Source: Hydrococcus rivularis NIES-593 (lineage in GTDB: Bacteria; Cyanobacteriota; Cyanobacteriia; Cyanobacteriales; Microcystaceae). Taken from it: a stretch of DNA of 45,120 nt. Made by a program: the position numbers and the translations under genes. Shown here piece by piece: positions 17,523-25,933 of the stretch. The notes beneath the pieces are model-generated. The model searched no databases, was not told where the DNA came from, and saw only the letters and a program-made list of their open reading frames with translations. Position 1 is the first letter of the stretch. Each line of letters opens with the position of its first letter. The stretch spans positions 1 to 45,120 of the forward strand of contig NZ_MRCB01000035.1 in assembly GCF_001904635.1 (NCBI RefSeq), read 5' to 3'.

Positions 17523-18395
17523 CTACAAATATTTCTGTAACAATAATGATAATTTTTCTTTCGTCGGCGCTGGCACTTTGTCGAGAGGGGTAAGAATGGC
17601 ATACTTAAGGGCAGAATGTGCCGCAGAGGTTGGCAGATTTTCGCTCAAACGCCTTACCGTTTCTTGGATGACTTTTTGGGCATTGATAGCATTGCGATGT
17701 AAATTGCCGATGACCATCTCTACCGTCACATGGTCGTGGTCTGGATGCCAACAATCGTAATCAGTGACTAAGGCTAGAGTAGCATAGGCAATTTCTGCTT
17801 CTCTGGCGAGTTTGGCTTCCTGCAAATTGGTCATTCCAATAATCGTCGCGCCCCAGCTACGATATAGATTAGATTCGGCTTTGGTAGAAAAGGCGGGTCC
17901 TTCCATGCATAGGTAAGTTCCGCCGCGATGGAGGGCAACATCTGGCAAATTCAAACTTTCTACTGCATCCGCTAAGACTTTGGCTAGATTAGGGCACACG
18001 GGGTCGCCAAAAGCAATATGAGCGACAATTCCATCGCCAAAAAAGGTAGAAACTCGGTTTTTCGTGCGATCGATGAATTGATCGGGAACCACCAGATCTA
18101 ATGGTTTGACTTCTTCTTTGAGAGAACCGACGGCTGAAGCAGAGATAATATATTCTACCCCCAGCTTTTTCATGGCATAAATATTCGCCCGAAAAGGCAA
18201 TTCTGTCGGCAACAGGTGATGATTGCGTCCATGACGCGCCAGAAAAGCAACGGTTGTTCCTTCTAAGTTGCCAACGATAAACGCATCCGAAGGCGAACCA
18301 AAAGGAGTGGAGACGGTCACTTCTTTTACATCTTTAAGGGCATCCATTTTATAAAGACCGCTACCGCCGATGATGCCAATTTTTACCTGTGTCAT
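17523..18395 (-). CDS. mtnP: S-methyl-5'-thioadenosine phosphorylase
   Basis: 290 residues of the PNP/MTAP family. Key blocks are [16 protein letters not shown] (phosphate loop), [64 protein letters not shown] and VTDYDCWH. These form the phosphate, ribose and adenine sites. The enzyme splits methylthioadenosine, a by-product of polyamine synthesis, into adenine and methylthioribose-1-phosphate for methionine salvage. It is the first gene of a pair with the cupredoxin; no other salvage genes are near. Confidence 0.95.
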   Translation of the reverse strand: MTQVKIGIIGGSGLYKMDALKDVKEVTVSTPFGSPSDAFIVGNLEGTTVAFLARHGRNHHLLPTELPFRANIYAMKKLGVEYIISASAVGSLKEEVKPLDLVVPDQFIDRTKNRVSTFFGDGIVAHIAFGDPVCPNLAKVLADAVESLNLPDVALHRGGTYLCMEGPAFSTKAESNLYRSWGATIIGMTNLQEAKLAREAEIAYATLALVTDYDCWHPDHDHVTVEMVIGNLHRNAINAQKVIQETVRRLSENLPTSAAHSALKYAILTPLDKVPAPTKEKLSLLLQKYL

Positions 18396-18889
18396 AATAT
18401 TACGTTCAGATTTGGTTTAGTGCGATGCATAGTTATTGTATCGATAAATTTACGCTTCGATTTTTCTAATTTTTCTTAATTGTTGCTCGATCGAGTAATA
18501 TAATCTTCTATTCCTTAAGTGTTTTTTCTTTCACATATCGATCGCGTTAGTGATTTTACTATTCATTTTTCTGGGAATTTAACGATTAAACTTCTCGTTA
18601 ATCCGTCGTCTTGACATTGATTTTTATGATTGAGAATCATAGCATTATTTCTACCCCAAAACCATGGGGCTATTTTCTAATTCAGATCGCCCTAGAGTTT
18701 GGAAAAATAATTTATTCAGTTTTGCCTCGGTGATTTTGTAAAAAACTGAGAAGAAAACTATCAGGATAAAAATCAATCATGCGATCGCAACTCCTGCCTA
18801 TAGGTTCTATGTTTTAATATAAATTCAAAGAACACTTTTTTTAAAACAATATCTGCTGTAGTCGCAGGCAGAGGAGAACCCTTTTAATT
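18396..18889. other. 494-bp divergent intergenic region (mtnP / mrp)
   Basis: AT-rich region holding the mtnP and mrp promoters. Visible elements are TTGACA (18611-18616), a perfect 7-3-7 inverted repeat (18625-18641), and a short ACCCCAAAACCATGGGGCT hairpin (about 18653-18671). A 35-codon open frame (18626-18733) lacks a ribosome binding site. Nothing here is recognisable as a known RNA gene. Confidence 0.5.
18625..18641. promoter_or_regulatory. Candidate operator: 17-bp interrupted palindrome
   Basis: TATGATT-GAG-AATCATA is a perfect 7-bp inverted repeat with a 3-bp centre, starting 8 bp after a consensus TTGACA. It would overlap the spacer and -10 area of a promoter reading toward mrp. 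The regulator is unknown; the centre length does not fit the 7-1-7 Fur/Zur box. Confidence 0.4.
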
Positions 18890-19951
18890 ATGCTGGATAC
18901 TAAATCGGTTTTAGAAGTATTACGCCCCGTACAAGACCCCGAACTGCGAAAAAGTTTGGTAGAGTTGAATATGATCCGCAATGTTCAAATCGACGGGGGA
19001 AAGGTCAGTTTTACGCTCGTTTTAACTACTCCTGCCTGTCCATTGCGAGAGTTTATTGTCGAAGATTGTCAAAAAGCTGTCAAGCAGCTACCTGGGGTTA
19101 AAGACGTAAAAGTAGAAGTCACCGCAGAAACGCCCCAACAGAAATCGTTGCCAGATCGCCAGACCGTCCCCGGCATAAAAAATATTATCGCCATCTCTAG
19201 TGGTAAAGGCGGCGTTGGCAAAAGCACAGTAGCAGTAAACGTAGCCGTTGCCCTCGCCCAAGCAGGCGCAAAAGTCGGTCTTTTGGATGCAGATATTTAC
19301 GGGCCAAACGCGCCCACCATGTTAGGGCTAGCTAACGCGCAAGTGATGGTACAGAAAGGTTCCCAAGGAGACGTATTAGAACCTGCCTTTAACTACGGCG
19401 TGAAGATGGTATCCATGGGCTTTTTGATCGACCCCGATCAGCCTGTCATTTGGCGGGGGCCCATGCTCAACGGCATTATCCGCCAGTTTCTCTACCAGGT
19501 AGACTGGGGCGATCTCGATTATCTGATTGTCGATATGCCACCAGGAACGGGAGATGCCCAGCTAACGCTCGTTCAAGCCGTGCCCATGGCGGGAGCAGTT
19601 ATCGTCACGACTCCCCAAACCGTCTCTCTACTAGATGCTCGTCGGGGTTTAAAAATGTTCCAGCAGTTGGGCGTAAACGTTCTGGGAATTGTCGAAAATA
19701 TGAGCTACTTCATCCCGCCAGACATGCCCGATCGCAGCTACGATCTATTTGGCTCTGGCGGCGGAGAAAAAGCCGCGAAAGAATTAAGCGTGCCCCTATT
19801 GGGTTGCATTCCCCTAGAAATTGCCTTGCGCGAAGGAGGCGATACGGGCGTTCCCATCGTTATGGAAGCTCCCGACTCGGCTTCTGCTAAAGCGCTAACC
19901 GCGATCGCCCAACAAATTGCAGCTAAAGTCTCTATGGCAGCTTTTGCTTAA
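18890..19951 (+). CDS. mrp: Mrp/NBP35-family ATPase (Fe-S cluster carrier)
   Basis: 353 residues. An N-terminal DUF59/MIP18 domain (about 1-85, LRPVQDPELRKSLVELNM and TTPACPLRE) is joined to a deviant Walker P-loop ATPase with SGKGGVGKST (104-113), LLDADIYGPNAPTMLG and MPPGTGD. Mrp proteins carry Fe-S clusters to apoproteins. The CxxC usually found after the ENMSYF block is absent here (ENMSYFIPPDMPDRSY); as far as I know this is normal for cyanobacterial Mrp. A long hairpin separates it from rodA 70 bp downstream. Confidence 0.93.
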   Translation: MLDTKSVLEVLRPVQDPELRKSLVELNMIRNVQIDGGKVSFTLVLTTPACPLREFIVEDCQKAVKQLPGVKDVKVEVTAETPQQKSLPDRQTVPGIKNIIAISSGKGGVGKSTVAVNVAVALAQAGAKVGLLDADIYGPNAPTMLGLANAQVMVQKGSQGDVLEPAFNYGVKMVSMGFLIDPDQPVIWRGPMLNGIIRQFLYQVDWGDLDYLIVDMPPGTGDAQLTLVQAVPMAGAVIVTTPQTVSLLDARRGLKMFQQLGVNVLGIVENMSYFIPPDMPDRSYDLFGSGGGEKAAKELSVPLLGCIPLEIALREGGDTGVPIVMEAPDSASAKALTAIAQQIAAKVSMAAFA

Positions 19952-19957
19952 AATAAA

Positions 19958-20004
19958 GGAAAAAGGTAAAAGTAAAAAATATTTTTTGCCTTTTACCTTT
20001 TTCC
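19958..20004. repeat. 15-bp perfect inverted repeat between mrp and rodA
   Basis: GGAAAAAGGTAAAAG (19958-19972) pairs exactly with CTTTTACCTTTTTCC (19990-20004). The loop TAAAAAATATTTTTTGC can itself pair A6/T6, extending the hairpin. It may attenuate or end mrp transcription before rodA. It is made of the AAAGG(A)n/(T)nCCTTT microrepeat frequent in cyanobacterial spacers. Confidence 0.65.
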
Positions 20005-20021
20005 CTTTTACTTTTTTGGCA

Positions 20022-21275
20022 ATGTTACAAAAATCCTCAGCCAAAATTAACTGGAAGCTATGGTTTGCCTCCTGGTCGCAGATTGACTGGCTGCTATTAA
20101 TCTTGGCAGTCGGTTTAACGGTCTTGGGAGGACTGGCGATCCAAACGACCCAAGTCCGCGAGGGAGCGGTAGACTGGTGGCAACACTGGCTGATAGGCGC
20201 GTTGGGGTTGAGCTTTACCCCGATCCTTGCCCGCTTGCGGTACGAAGGTTTGATCCAGTGGCATTGGGTAACTTATGCTATCACCAATCTCTCGCTATTA
20301 GCCGTAATTTTCATGGGCGTAGCGGCGAATGGAGCGCAGAGTTGGATTAATATTGGCAGTTTTAACGTACAACCCTCAGAATTTGCCAAAGTTGGCTTGA
20401 TTATTACCCTAGCAGCCTTGCTGCACGAGCGCCCTGCCTCAACGCTGCCCGCCCTATTTCGCGCTCTGGCAGCCACCGCATTGCCTTGGGGATTAATTAT
20501 GCTGCAACCGGACTTGGGAACGGGTTTGGTTTTTGGGGCGATTACTCTGGGAATGCTCTATTGGGCAGATGCCAATCCGGGCTGGCTGGTTTTGATGATG
20601 TCTCCCTTGGTGTCTGCGATTCTCTACAACGTCTTTTTCCCTGGCTGGTTAATCTGGGCGCTGGCAATGGGAATCATCGCCTGGTTGACGCTTCCGCTTA
20701 GATTCGTTGTAACGATTGGCGCGATCGCAGGCAATTTTGCGGCGGGAAAATTAAGCGGCATTCTCTGGGGACTGTTGAAAGAGTATCAAAAAGACAGGCT
20801 GACGCTCTTTCTGCACCCGGAGAAAAACCCTTTGGGCGGCGGTTACCAACTAATCCAATCTCGAATCGCGATCGGTTCGGGAGAATTTTGGGGACGAGGA
20901 CTCTACCAGGGAACGCAAACGCAACTGAATTTCATTCCCGAACAGCATACTGACTTTATTTTTTCAGCGATTGGAGAACAATTGGGATTTATTGGTTGTA
21001 TCGGTGTCCTCATTGCCTTTTGGTTAATCTGCTTTCGCTTACTATACATCGCTTGCAATGCCAAAGAAAATTTTGGCTCTTTGCTGGCAATTGGAATGCT
21101 GTCAATGATTGCTTTCCAAGTCATTATCAATATCAGTATGACTGTAGGGCTTGCCCCAATTACTGGCATTCCTCTCCCTTGGCTGAGTTACGGGCGATCG
21201 GCCCTCTTAACTAACTTTATTGCTTTGGGACTGGTAGAATCGGTGGCAAATTATCGACCGCGAAAGCGATTTTAA
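20022..21275 (+). CDS. rodA: Peptidoglycan glycosyltransferase RodA (SEDS family)
   Basis: About 417 residues from the ATG at 20022. The open frame runs further back, but only through the AT-rich hairpin, so that part is unlikely to be coding. There are about ten membrane helices. SEDS signatures are GAQSWINIGSFNVQPSEFAK, MLQPDLGTGLVF, RGLYQGTQTQLNFIPEQHTD with the essential Asp in EQHTDFIFSAIGEQLG, and GIPLPWLSYGRSALLTNF. RodA polymerises lipid II glycan strands together with a class B PBP during side-wall growth. No pbp2/mreBCD genes are adjacent; mraY of the same pathway lies 2.3 kb away. Confidence 0.93.
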   Translation: MLQKSSAKINWKLWFASWSQIDWLLLILAVGLTVLGGLAIQTTQVREGAVDWWQHWLIGALGLSFTPILARLRYEGLIQWHWVTYAITNLSLLAVIFMGVAANGAQSWINIGSFNVQPSEFAKVGLIITLAALLHERPASTLPALFRALAATALPWGLIMLQPDLGTGLVFGAITLGMLYWADANPGWLVLMMSPLVSAILYNVFFPGWLIWALAMGIIAWLTLPLRFVVTIGAIAGNFAAGKLSGILWGLLKEYQKDRLTLFLHPEKNPLGGGYQLIQSRIAIGSGEFWGRGLYQGTQTQLNFIPEQHTDFIFSAIGEQLGFIGCIGVLIAFWLICFRLLYIACNAKENFGSLLAIGMLSMIAFQVIINISMTVGLAPITGIPLPWLSYGRSALLTNFIALGLVESVANYRPRKRF

Positions 21276-21313
21276 GCTATCTGCTAAAAGCTGTAGTCAA
21301 ACAGGGGTAGGCA

Positions 21314-22129
21314 TTGGATATTCGCTTATTGGTTCTTGATATTGATGGGACGATCTCCGGTCGCTCTAACGAGATTAGCGAACCTGTCAAACAGGCAATT
21401 CAAGCCGTTCAAGCTCAAGGAATTCAGGTGGCACTTGCTACTGGTCGGATGTTTCGCTCGGCAATGCGATTTCATCGTTGCATTGGCTCCCAATTACCGC
21501 TACTTGCCTACAATGGCGCTTGGATTCAAGATCCGTTTACGGGAGAGATGCATCAACATTTACCCGTTGCGCCAGCCCTAGCACAGCAGTTGTTAGACGA
21601 TTTAGAGCTACCCGAACTGATAGACCGCCTTGGCATTCATTTTTACATTGGCGATCGCCTTTACGTCCGGCAAATTACTGCTATCACAGAAAATTATGCC
21701 CAACGATCTGGGATCGAGCCAATTGCCGTTGGCGATCTCCGCTCCATTGTAGACAAACATCCTACTAAAGTTTTGGCACTCAGTCGCGAAGTTTCCTTAA
21801 TCGAAAAACTTTTGAGCCATTTACAACAGCGTTATGCGGCTAGTGAACTTTATCTAACCCAATCGACGATAAATTTTTTGGAAGCAACCCATCCCCATGC
21901 TAATAAAGGATCTGCCGTTCGTTATCTGAGCGAACAGATTTTAGGTTTGGAGGCAAAAAATGTTATGGCAGTTGGGGATAATTTTAATGACGCTCAAATG
22001 CTGCAATATGCTGGCACGAGCATAGCGATGGGAAACGCTCCCACAGCTTTACAGGAATTGGCGGATTGGGTTGCGCCTAGCGTAGAAGAAGATGGCGTAG
22101 CGGTTGCGATTGAAAAATTTCTTCTCTAG
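21314..22129 (+). CDS. Cof-type HAD-IIB phosphatase
   Basis: 271 residues starting at a TTG (21314) preceded by AGGGG at 21303-21307; no ATG fits. HAD motifs are LLVLDIDGTISGRS (motif I with nucleophile Asp), ALATGRMF (motif II), a lysine in HPTKVLAL, and NVMAVGDNFNDAQML (motif IV). The C2B cap lies in between, as in Cof/YbiV sugar-phosphate phosphatases. Substrate cannot be assigned. It lies 38 bp after rodA on the same strand and is probably cotranscribed. Confidence 0.88.
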   Translation: MDIRLLVLDIDGTISGRSNEISEPVKQAIQAVQAQGIQVALATGRMFRSAMRFHRCIGSQLPLLAYNGAWIQDPFTGEMHQHLPVAPALAQQLLDDLELPELIDRLGIHFYIGDRLYVRQITAITENYAQRSGIEPIAVGDLRSIVDKHPTKVLALSREVSLIEKLLSHLQQRYAASELYLTQSTINFLEATHPHANKGSAVRYLSEQILGLEAKNVMAVGDNFNDAQMLQYAGTSIAMGNAPTALQELADWVAPSVEEDGVAVAIEKFLL

Positions 22130-22195
22130 ATTACAAAGTACCGATCTAGGTTAATCTGGGTTTTGAATCGATTTGTAAATGCGAAGGAGAGAACC

Positions 22196-22645
22196 GTGGA
22201 GCGCACATTCGTAATGGTCAAACCCGATGGCGTACAGCGCAATTTAGTTGGGGAAGTGATCCGGCGTTTTGAAGCTAAAGGCTTTACCCTAGTCGGACTA
22301 AAAATGATGAAAGTTTCGCGGGAACTTGCCGAACAACACTATGATGTACACAGAGAAAGACCCTTTTTCGGCAGCTTAGTCGAGTTTATCTGTTCTGCCC
22401 CCGTAGTTGCCATGGTCTGGGAAGGTGATGGTGTTGTCGCTTCTGCTAGAAAACTGATTGGGGCAACGAATCCGCTAACGTCCGAACCGGGAACGATTCG
22501 CGGCGATTTTGGAGTCAGTATCGGACGCAACCTGATTCATGGTTCTGACGCGATTGAAACGGCACAGCGCGAAATCAGTCTCTGGTTTGCTCCAGAAGAA
22601 TTGGTTAGCTGGGAACCTGCCAATAAGTCTTGGCTCTATGAATAA
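22196..22645 (+). CDS. ndk: Nucleoside diphosphate kinase
   Basis: 149 residues, the standard length, when started at the GTG at 22196. AAGGAGAG at 22184-22191 is a well-placed ribosome binding site, and the N-terminus [20 protein letters not shown] aligns with the family. The frame is open to a TTG at 22163, but that would add eleven extra residues. Active-site pieces are present: the RERPFF block, [29 protein letters not shown] with the phosphorylated His, and SAxxE replaced here by [11 protein letters not shown]. The enzyme balances NTP pools. Confidence 0.96.
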   Translation: MERTFVMVKPDGVQRNLVGEVIRRFEAKGFTLVGLKMMKVSRELAEQHYDVHRERPFFGSLVEFICSAPVVAMVWEGDGVVASARKLIGATNPLTSEPGTIRGDFGVSIGRNLIHGSDAIETAQREISLWFAPEELVSWEPANKSWLYE

Positions 22646-22676
22646 TAGCAAGTTGGCGAGCAAGTAACTGACATAG

Positions 22677-22699
22677 AGACGCGATGCGATCGCGTCTTT
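22677..22699 (+). terminator. Hairpin after ndk, possible terminator
   Basis: AGACGCGA (22677-22684) pairs exactly with TCGCGTCT (22690-22697) over a 5-nt loop, followed by TTA. The T-run is short, so termination would be weak; the same sequence type (GAGACGCGA...TCGCGTCT) is also a frequent cyanobacterial repeat. Confidence 0.5.
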
Positions 22700-22851
22700 A
22701 CTAGCTACCAAAGATAGCGAGCAAAACTTTTAACGAAATCTTTAATTTGAACTAAATATTGTTGGTTATGAGGTAAAACAGCGATCGAGAAATAATTTCT
22801 CGATGTTTCGGCGTAGCTGCTGGAAGGATTCTACATACCAAGGAGTTTGCC

Positions 22852-23277
22852 ATGTTTTCGCCAATGCAATGGTCGCCTAACTTTCATTTTCCTTTCAGCG
22901 GTTCGGTTACTCAAGACATTTCTCCCCGTACAGATTGGTTCAGCAGAGAAATTGAACCTGATGCTGGAGATCCTGAGATCGAACGAGAAGTTTTCCATGA
23001 GGTTGCTTCCTATGGCAAACAACTGGGAATTCTCACTGATTCCTTACTCGCAGTAGTCCGTGAATTGAAGCCAGAAGCATTGGAAGACATCCGAGCGTTA
23101 GAACAACTCAAGGAAATCCAAAGGCAAGTAGAACAAATCAAAAGCGATCGCAAAGAACAAACTCGCGAACGAGCCAAGCAAATTTTAGATAAACTTTCGC
23201 AAAGCGATCCTGAGTTTTTAGTAGAGTTGCTTGAAAGCTATCCCAGAAAAGCAAACGCCAATTCAATGGGTCTTTAG
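22852..23277 (+). CDS. Hypothetical protein with charged helical C-terminus
   Basis: 141 residues. An AAGGAG ribosome binding site (22840-22845) precedes the ATG at 22852. The first 40 residues are Pro/Phe-rich (MFSPMQWSPNFHFPFSGS) and probably disordered. The rest is helical and strongly charged (QLKEIQRQVEQIKSDRKEQTRERAKQILDKL), consistent with a coiled coil or helical hairpin. No signal peptide, membrane segment or known domain is visible. An overlapping frame from 22847 is a shadow. Confidence 0.65.
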   Translation: MFSPMQWSPNFHFPFSGSVTQDISPRTDWFSREIEPDAGDPEIEREVFHEVASYGKQLGILTDSLLAVVRELKPEALEDIRALEQLKEIQRQVEQIKSDRKEQTRERAKQILDKLSQSDPEFLVELLESYPRKANANSMGL

Positions 23278-23618
23278 ACTGAATTCCGCTATTGACAGAT
23301 AAGTCTTAAGAGCTTATGATTTAATGTCGATTCGTAAAAATTATATCAAATCCGGTTATAGAGTCATAATATGTAGTGCGTTCATCGTAGCGTGTCCGTT
23401 AGGACATAAGTCTCGCTCGCGAGTAATATCATTTTTCATTCATTAATGACAGAGATAGTCGATCGCCCTCACCCCCCAACCCCTCTCCCAAATAGGGAGA
23501 GGGGAGAAGAATGTATATCGGAAAACCTGAAAATTGGTATAAGACGCGAAGCGTCCTGAGCGTAAGCGAAAGATCTTTCGCATTACTCGGTATTGAAATT
23601 GTTCAACCAGATTTAATA
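23278..23618. repeat. 341-bp convergent intergenic region built of palindromic repeats
   Basis: No gene is seen. From left to right there is a GTAGCGTGTCCGTTAGGACATAAGTCTCGCTCGCGAG-type repeat (about 23389-23424). A CCCTCACCCCCCAACC element follows, with a perfect 10-bp hairpin CCCCTCTCCC/GGGAGAGGGG (23480-23504). Next are the hairpin GACGC-GAA-GCGTC (about 23543-23555) and a perfect 16-bp palindrome GCGAAAGATCTTTCGC (23566-23581). The region separates two converging genes. Confidence 0.65.
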
Positions 23619-24734
23619 TTACGATAAAACAACGGCTAGAAGAGCTAACCCAGCATTAATTAGATAAAAAGCTCCCACAATCTGAGTTTCCGACCAGCCG
23701 CTCAGTTCTAAATGATGGTGCAGGGGTGCCATTTTTAATAACCGTTTGCCTTTGCCATCGGGTCCTTTGGTAGCCTTGTAATAGCTCACCTGAGCAATGA
23801 CGGAGAGGGATTCGACGAAGAAAATCCCACTGACAACAAATAGCCCCCACAGTTTGCCGCCGAGAATGCCGACAGCAGCGATTGCAGCACCGAGAGCGAG
23901 GGAACCCGTATCTCCCATGAAAACGGTAGCGGGATTGCGGTTGTGGACGACAAACCCCAAACAGCCTCCACTCATGCAGGCGCAGAAAATCGTTAATTCC
24001 GGCGAAGTTGGTGCCACTAAAGCCGCCAGTCCCAAAAACGCGATCGCGACCGTTCCAGCAGCCAGTCCATCGACTCCATCGGTGAGATTGGTAGCATTGC
24101 TTTCGGCAACCAGGACAAATCCGGCTAAAGCCCAAAAAAGAACTCCCAATGGCAACACGAGATTTCCAGGGAGAGTAATGTCAGTAATCCTCTCTGGTTG
24201 ACTCCAGAGCGTCCACAGACAAAAAAGAACCGCTACGAGAATTTGTAGCGCTAGCTTCATGGGCGGGGAAATCCCTTTATTAGACTTTTGGCGAAGGATT
24301 TGCCAATCGTCAAACCAACCAATACCCAGATAAGCGAGGGTGAGTACAGAAGTGGCGATCGCATTGGGCGCAAATCCCGACCAAACCGTAGCAACGATAA
24401 CGGCTACTGGCACAAAAAACACGCCTCCCATAGTTGGCGTTCCTGCTTTTTTGAGGTGAGTTTGCGGACCGTCTTCTTGGATGACTTGACCGGTTTTGAG
24501 CCTTCGCAGTACGGGGACAACGCCATAGCCGAGTCCGGCACTGATGAGAGCGCTGATGCCCATGGGAATGAGGATCTCAAAGCTGGCTTCGGGAAACCGA
24601 CCTGCCATGCAAGCAAAAAGGCTTGCAAGCAGGAGCGAGAGAAGGATCAGGAGAATTAACAAGCTGGTTCCTGAAGGCTTTTTTAGGCTTGTCGATAAAG
24701 ATAATTTTGCGTCCACAACTGACTCACACAACAA
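23619..24734 (-). CDS. mraY: Phospho-N-acetylmuramoyl-pentapeptide transferase
   Basis: 371 residues with about ten membrane helices. Family blocks are QEDGPQTHLKKAGTPTMGG, YLGIGWFDDWQILRQKSNKG with the catalytic Asp pair, LVAESNATNLTDGVDGLAAG, FMGDTGSLALGAA and KMAPLHHHLELSGWSE with the HHH motif. The enzyme makes lipid I from UDP-MurNAc-pentapeptide and undecaprenyl phosphate at the cytoplasmic membrane. In many bacteria it sits in the dcw cluster; here it is isolated, as usual in cyanobacteria. The start at 24734 adds a short polar N-terminus before the first helix; a later start is possible. Confidence 0.96.
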   Translation of the reverse strand: MLCESVVDAKLSLSTSLKKPSGTSLLILLILLSLLLASLFACMAGRFPEASFEILIPMGISALISAGLGYGVVPVLRRLKTGQVIQEDGPQTHLKKAGTPTMGGVFFVPVAVIVATVWSGFAPNAIATSVLTLAYLGIGWFDDWQILRQKSNKGISPPMKLALQILVAVLFCLWTLWSQPERITDITLPGNLVLPLGVLFWALAGFVLVAESNATNLTDGVDGLAAGTVAIAFLGLAALVAPTSPELTIFCACMSGGCLGFVVHNRNPATVFMGDTGSLALGAAIAAVGILGGKLWGLFVVSGIFFVESLSVIAQVSYYKATKGPDGKGKRLLKMAPLHHHLELSGWSETQIVGAFYLINAGLALLAVVLS

Positions 24735-24861
24735 TTAATAGAGTAAGAGTTGTCATTCGTCCTTTGTCCTTTGTACTAATGACTAATGACGCTCTGACCA
24801 ATGACAAAGCACCCGCCGCACCTCGTCGTTACCTGCATTAGACGAAACAGCGAGACGAAAT

Positions 24862-25107
24862 TTAATCTTCATCAATATCGAGTTCGATCTCGTCGTCATC
24901 GTCGTCGTAAATACTGTCATCGACATCGATGAAATCTTCAATTCCGATCTCGTCTTCTATCGGAGGCACTTCTGTATCTTCAACGGTTTCGCGTTCGATC
25001 AGGCGACCCGTGGCTTTTAGCCAATCGATCAAAGAAGAGTCTTTCTTGAGAGGAATGACGGATGCGGGTTCGTAACGAGGTTCTTGGCGCAATGAAGGAT
25101 TGTGCAT
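24862..25107 (-). CDS. DUF3134 protein
   Basis: 81 residues. The N-terminus MHNPSLRQEPRYEPASVIPL followed by SSLIDWLKATGRLIERE matches the cyanobacterial DUF3134 family, whose function is unknown. The C-terminal half is almost wholly acidic, ending with about twenty Asp/Glu/Ile residues (DDSIYDDDDDEIELDIDED). Such a tail suggests a protein- or cation-binding surface. Standalone gene divergent from the fibrillin gene. Confidence 0.85.
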   Translation of the reverse strand: MHNPSLRQEPRYEPASVIPLKKDSSLIDWLKATGRLIERETVEDTEVPPIEDEIGIEDFIDVDDSIYDDDDDEIELDIDED

Positions 25108-25281
25108 GATTAACCGAGATATTTGAGTCTAGACATTTAGAGTTTAGCAGTCAAAACCTCCTCCTCGATAGACGAAAAAAAGGTAAAGAAGTTCGTTTGC
25201 CAAGAACTTTAAAAAACTTATCGAACGAGGGTCAGGTTTAAAGTTATTAAAGACGTAAGTAGTAGCGATAGGGAAAAACCG

Positions 25282-25872
25282 ATGAACGAGAAGGCTAAAT
25301 TACTAGAAGCGATCGCCGGGAAAAATCGCGGTTTGCTAGCTACTGAAAGGGACAAAGTCAAAGTTCTCTCAGCTATAGAGCAACTCGAAGATCGCAATCC
25401 CACTCCCAAACCAGTCGAGGCAAAAAATTTACTCGAAGGAGACTGGCGCTTGCTCTATACTACCAGTCGCGGAATTCTGGGACTCAATCGAATTCCTGTC
25501 TTGCAACTCGGTCAAGTTTATCAATGCATTCGCACCGAGCAAGCCAAACTCTACAATATTGCCGAGATTATTGGCGTGCCTTTTTTTGAAGGGATCGTCA
25601 GCGTCGCAGCTCGCTTTGAACCCGTCAGCGATCGCCGAGTCAATGTCAAATTCGAGCGATCGATTCTTGGCTTGCAACGCTTGATAGGGTATATTTCTCC
25701 CGATCGCCTGATTCAGGAAATAGAGTTAGGCAAGAAATTTCTCCCTCTTGACTTTAGCATCGAAAGCCGCGAGCAGCAGGGTTGGCTGGAGATTACCTAT
25801 TTGGATGAAGATTTGCGCGTCGGACGGGGAAATGAGGGAAACGTTTTCGTTTTGGCTAAGGAAAAGGGATAG
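25282..25872 (+). CDS. PAP/fibrillin family protein (plastid-lipid-associated domain)
   Basis: 196 residues. The sequence follows the fibrillin lipocalin-like domain: KAKLLEAIAGKNRGLLAT at the start, NLLEGDWRLLYTTSRGILGL, VSVAARFEPVSDRRVNVKFE, and the conserved C-terminal ITYLDEDLRVGRGNEGNVFV. Fibrillins associate with thylakoid lipids or plastoglobule-like droplets and are linked to photoprotection. The gene ends 61 bp before the converging M48 protease gene, with a hairpin between them. Confidence 0.9.
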   Translation: MNEKAKLLEAIAGKNRGLLATERDKVKVLSAIEQLEDRNPTPKPVEAKNLLEGDWRLLYTTSRGILGLNRIPVLQLGQVYQCIRTEQAKLYNIAEIIGVPFFEGIVSVAARFEPVSDRRVNVKFERSILGLQRLIGYISPDRLIQEIELGKKFLPLDFSIESREQQGWLEITYLDEDLRVGRGNEGNVFVLAKEKG

Positions 25873-25875
25873 CCA

Positions 25876-25923
25876 GAGTTCGGAATTCGGAATTCAAGCA
25901 TAACAACTCCGAACTCCGAACTC
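25876..25923. terminator. Imperfect inverted repeat between converging genes
   Basis: GAGTTCGGAATTCGGA (25876-25891) pairs with TCCGAACTCCGAACTC (25908-25923) with one G-U position and a 16-nt loop. It is built of GTTCGGAATTCGG microrepeats seen elsewhere in cyanobacterial spacers. Its position between two converging stop codons would suit a bidirectional transcript end, although neither side has a T-run. Confidence 0.45.
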
Positions 25924-25933
25924 ACACAGGCTG

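Noticed and set aside
18622-18644. Fur or Zur box in the mrp upstream region
   Set aside because: The palindrome is 7-3-7 and does not fit the 7-1-7 pattern TGATAATNATTATCA.
19450-19890. 146-codon frame inside mrp
   Set aside because: Wholly inside mrp in another frame; mrp is unmistakable.
23656-24135. 159-codon frame inside mraY
   Set aside because: Arg/Cys/Gly-rich shadow of the conserved mraY frame.
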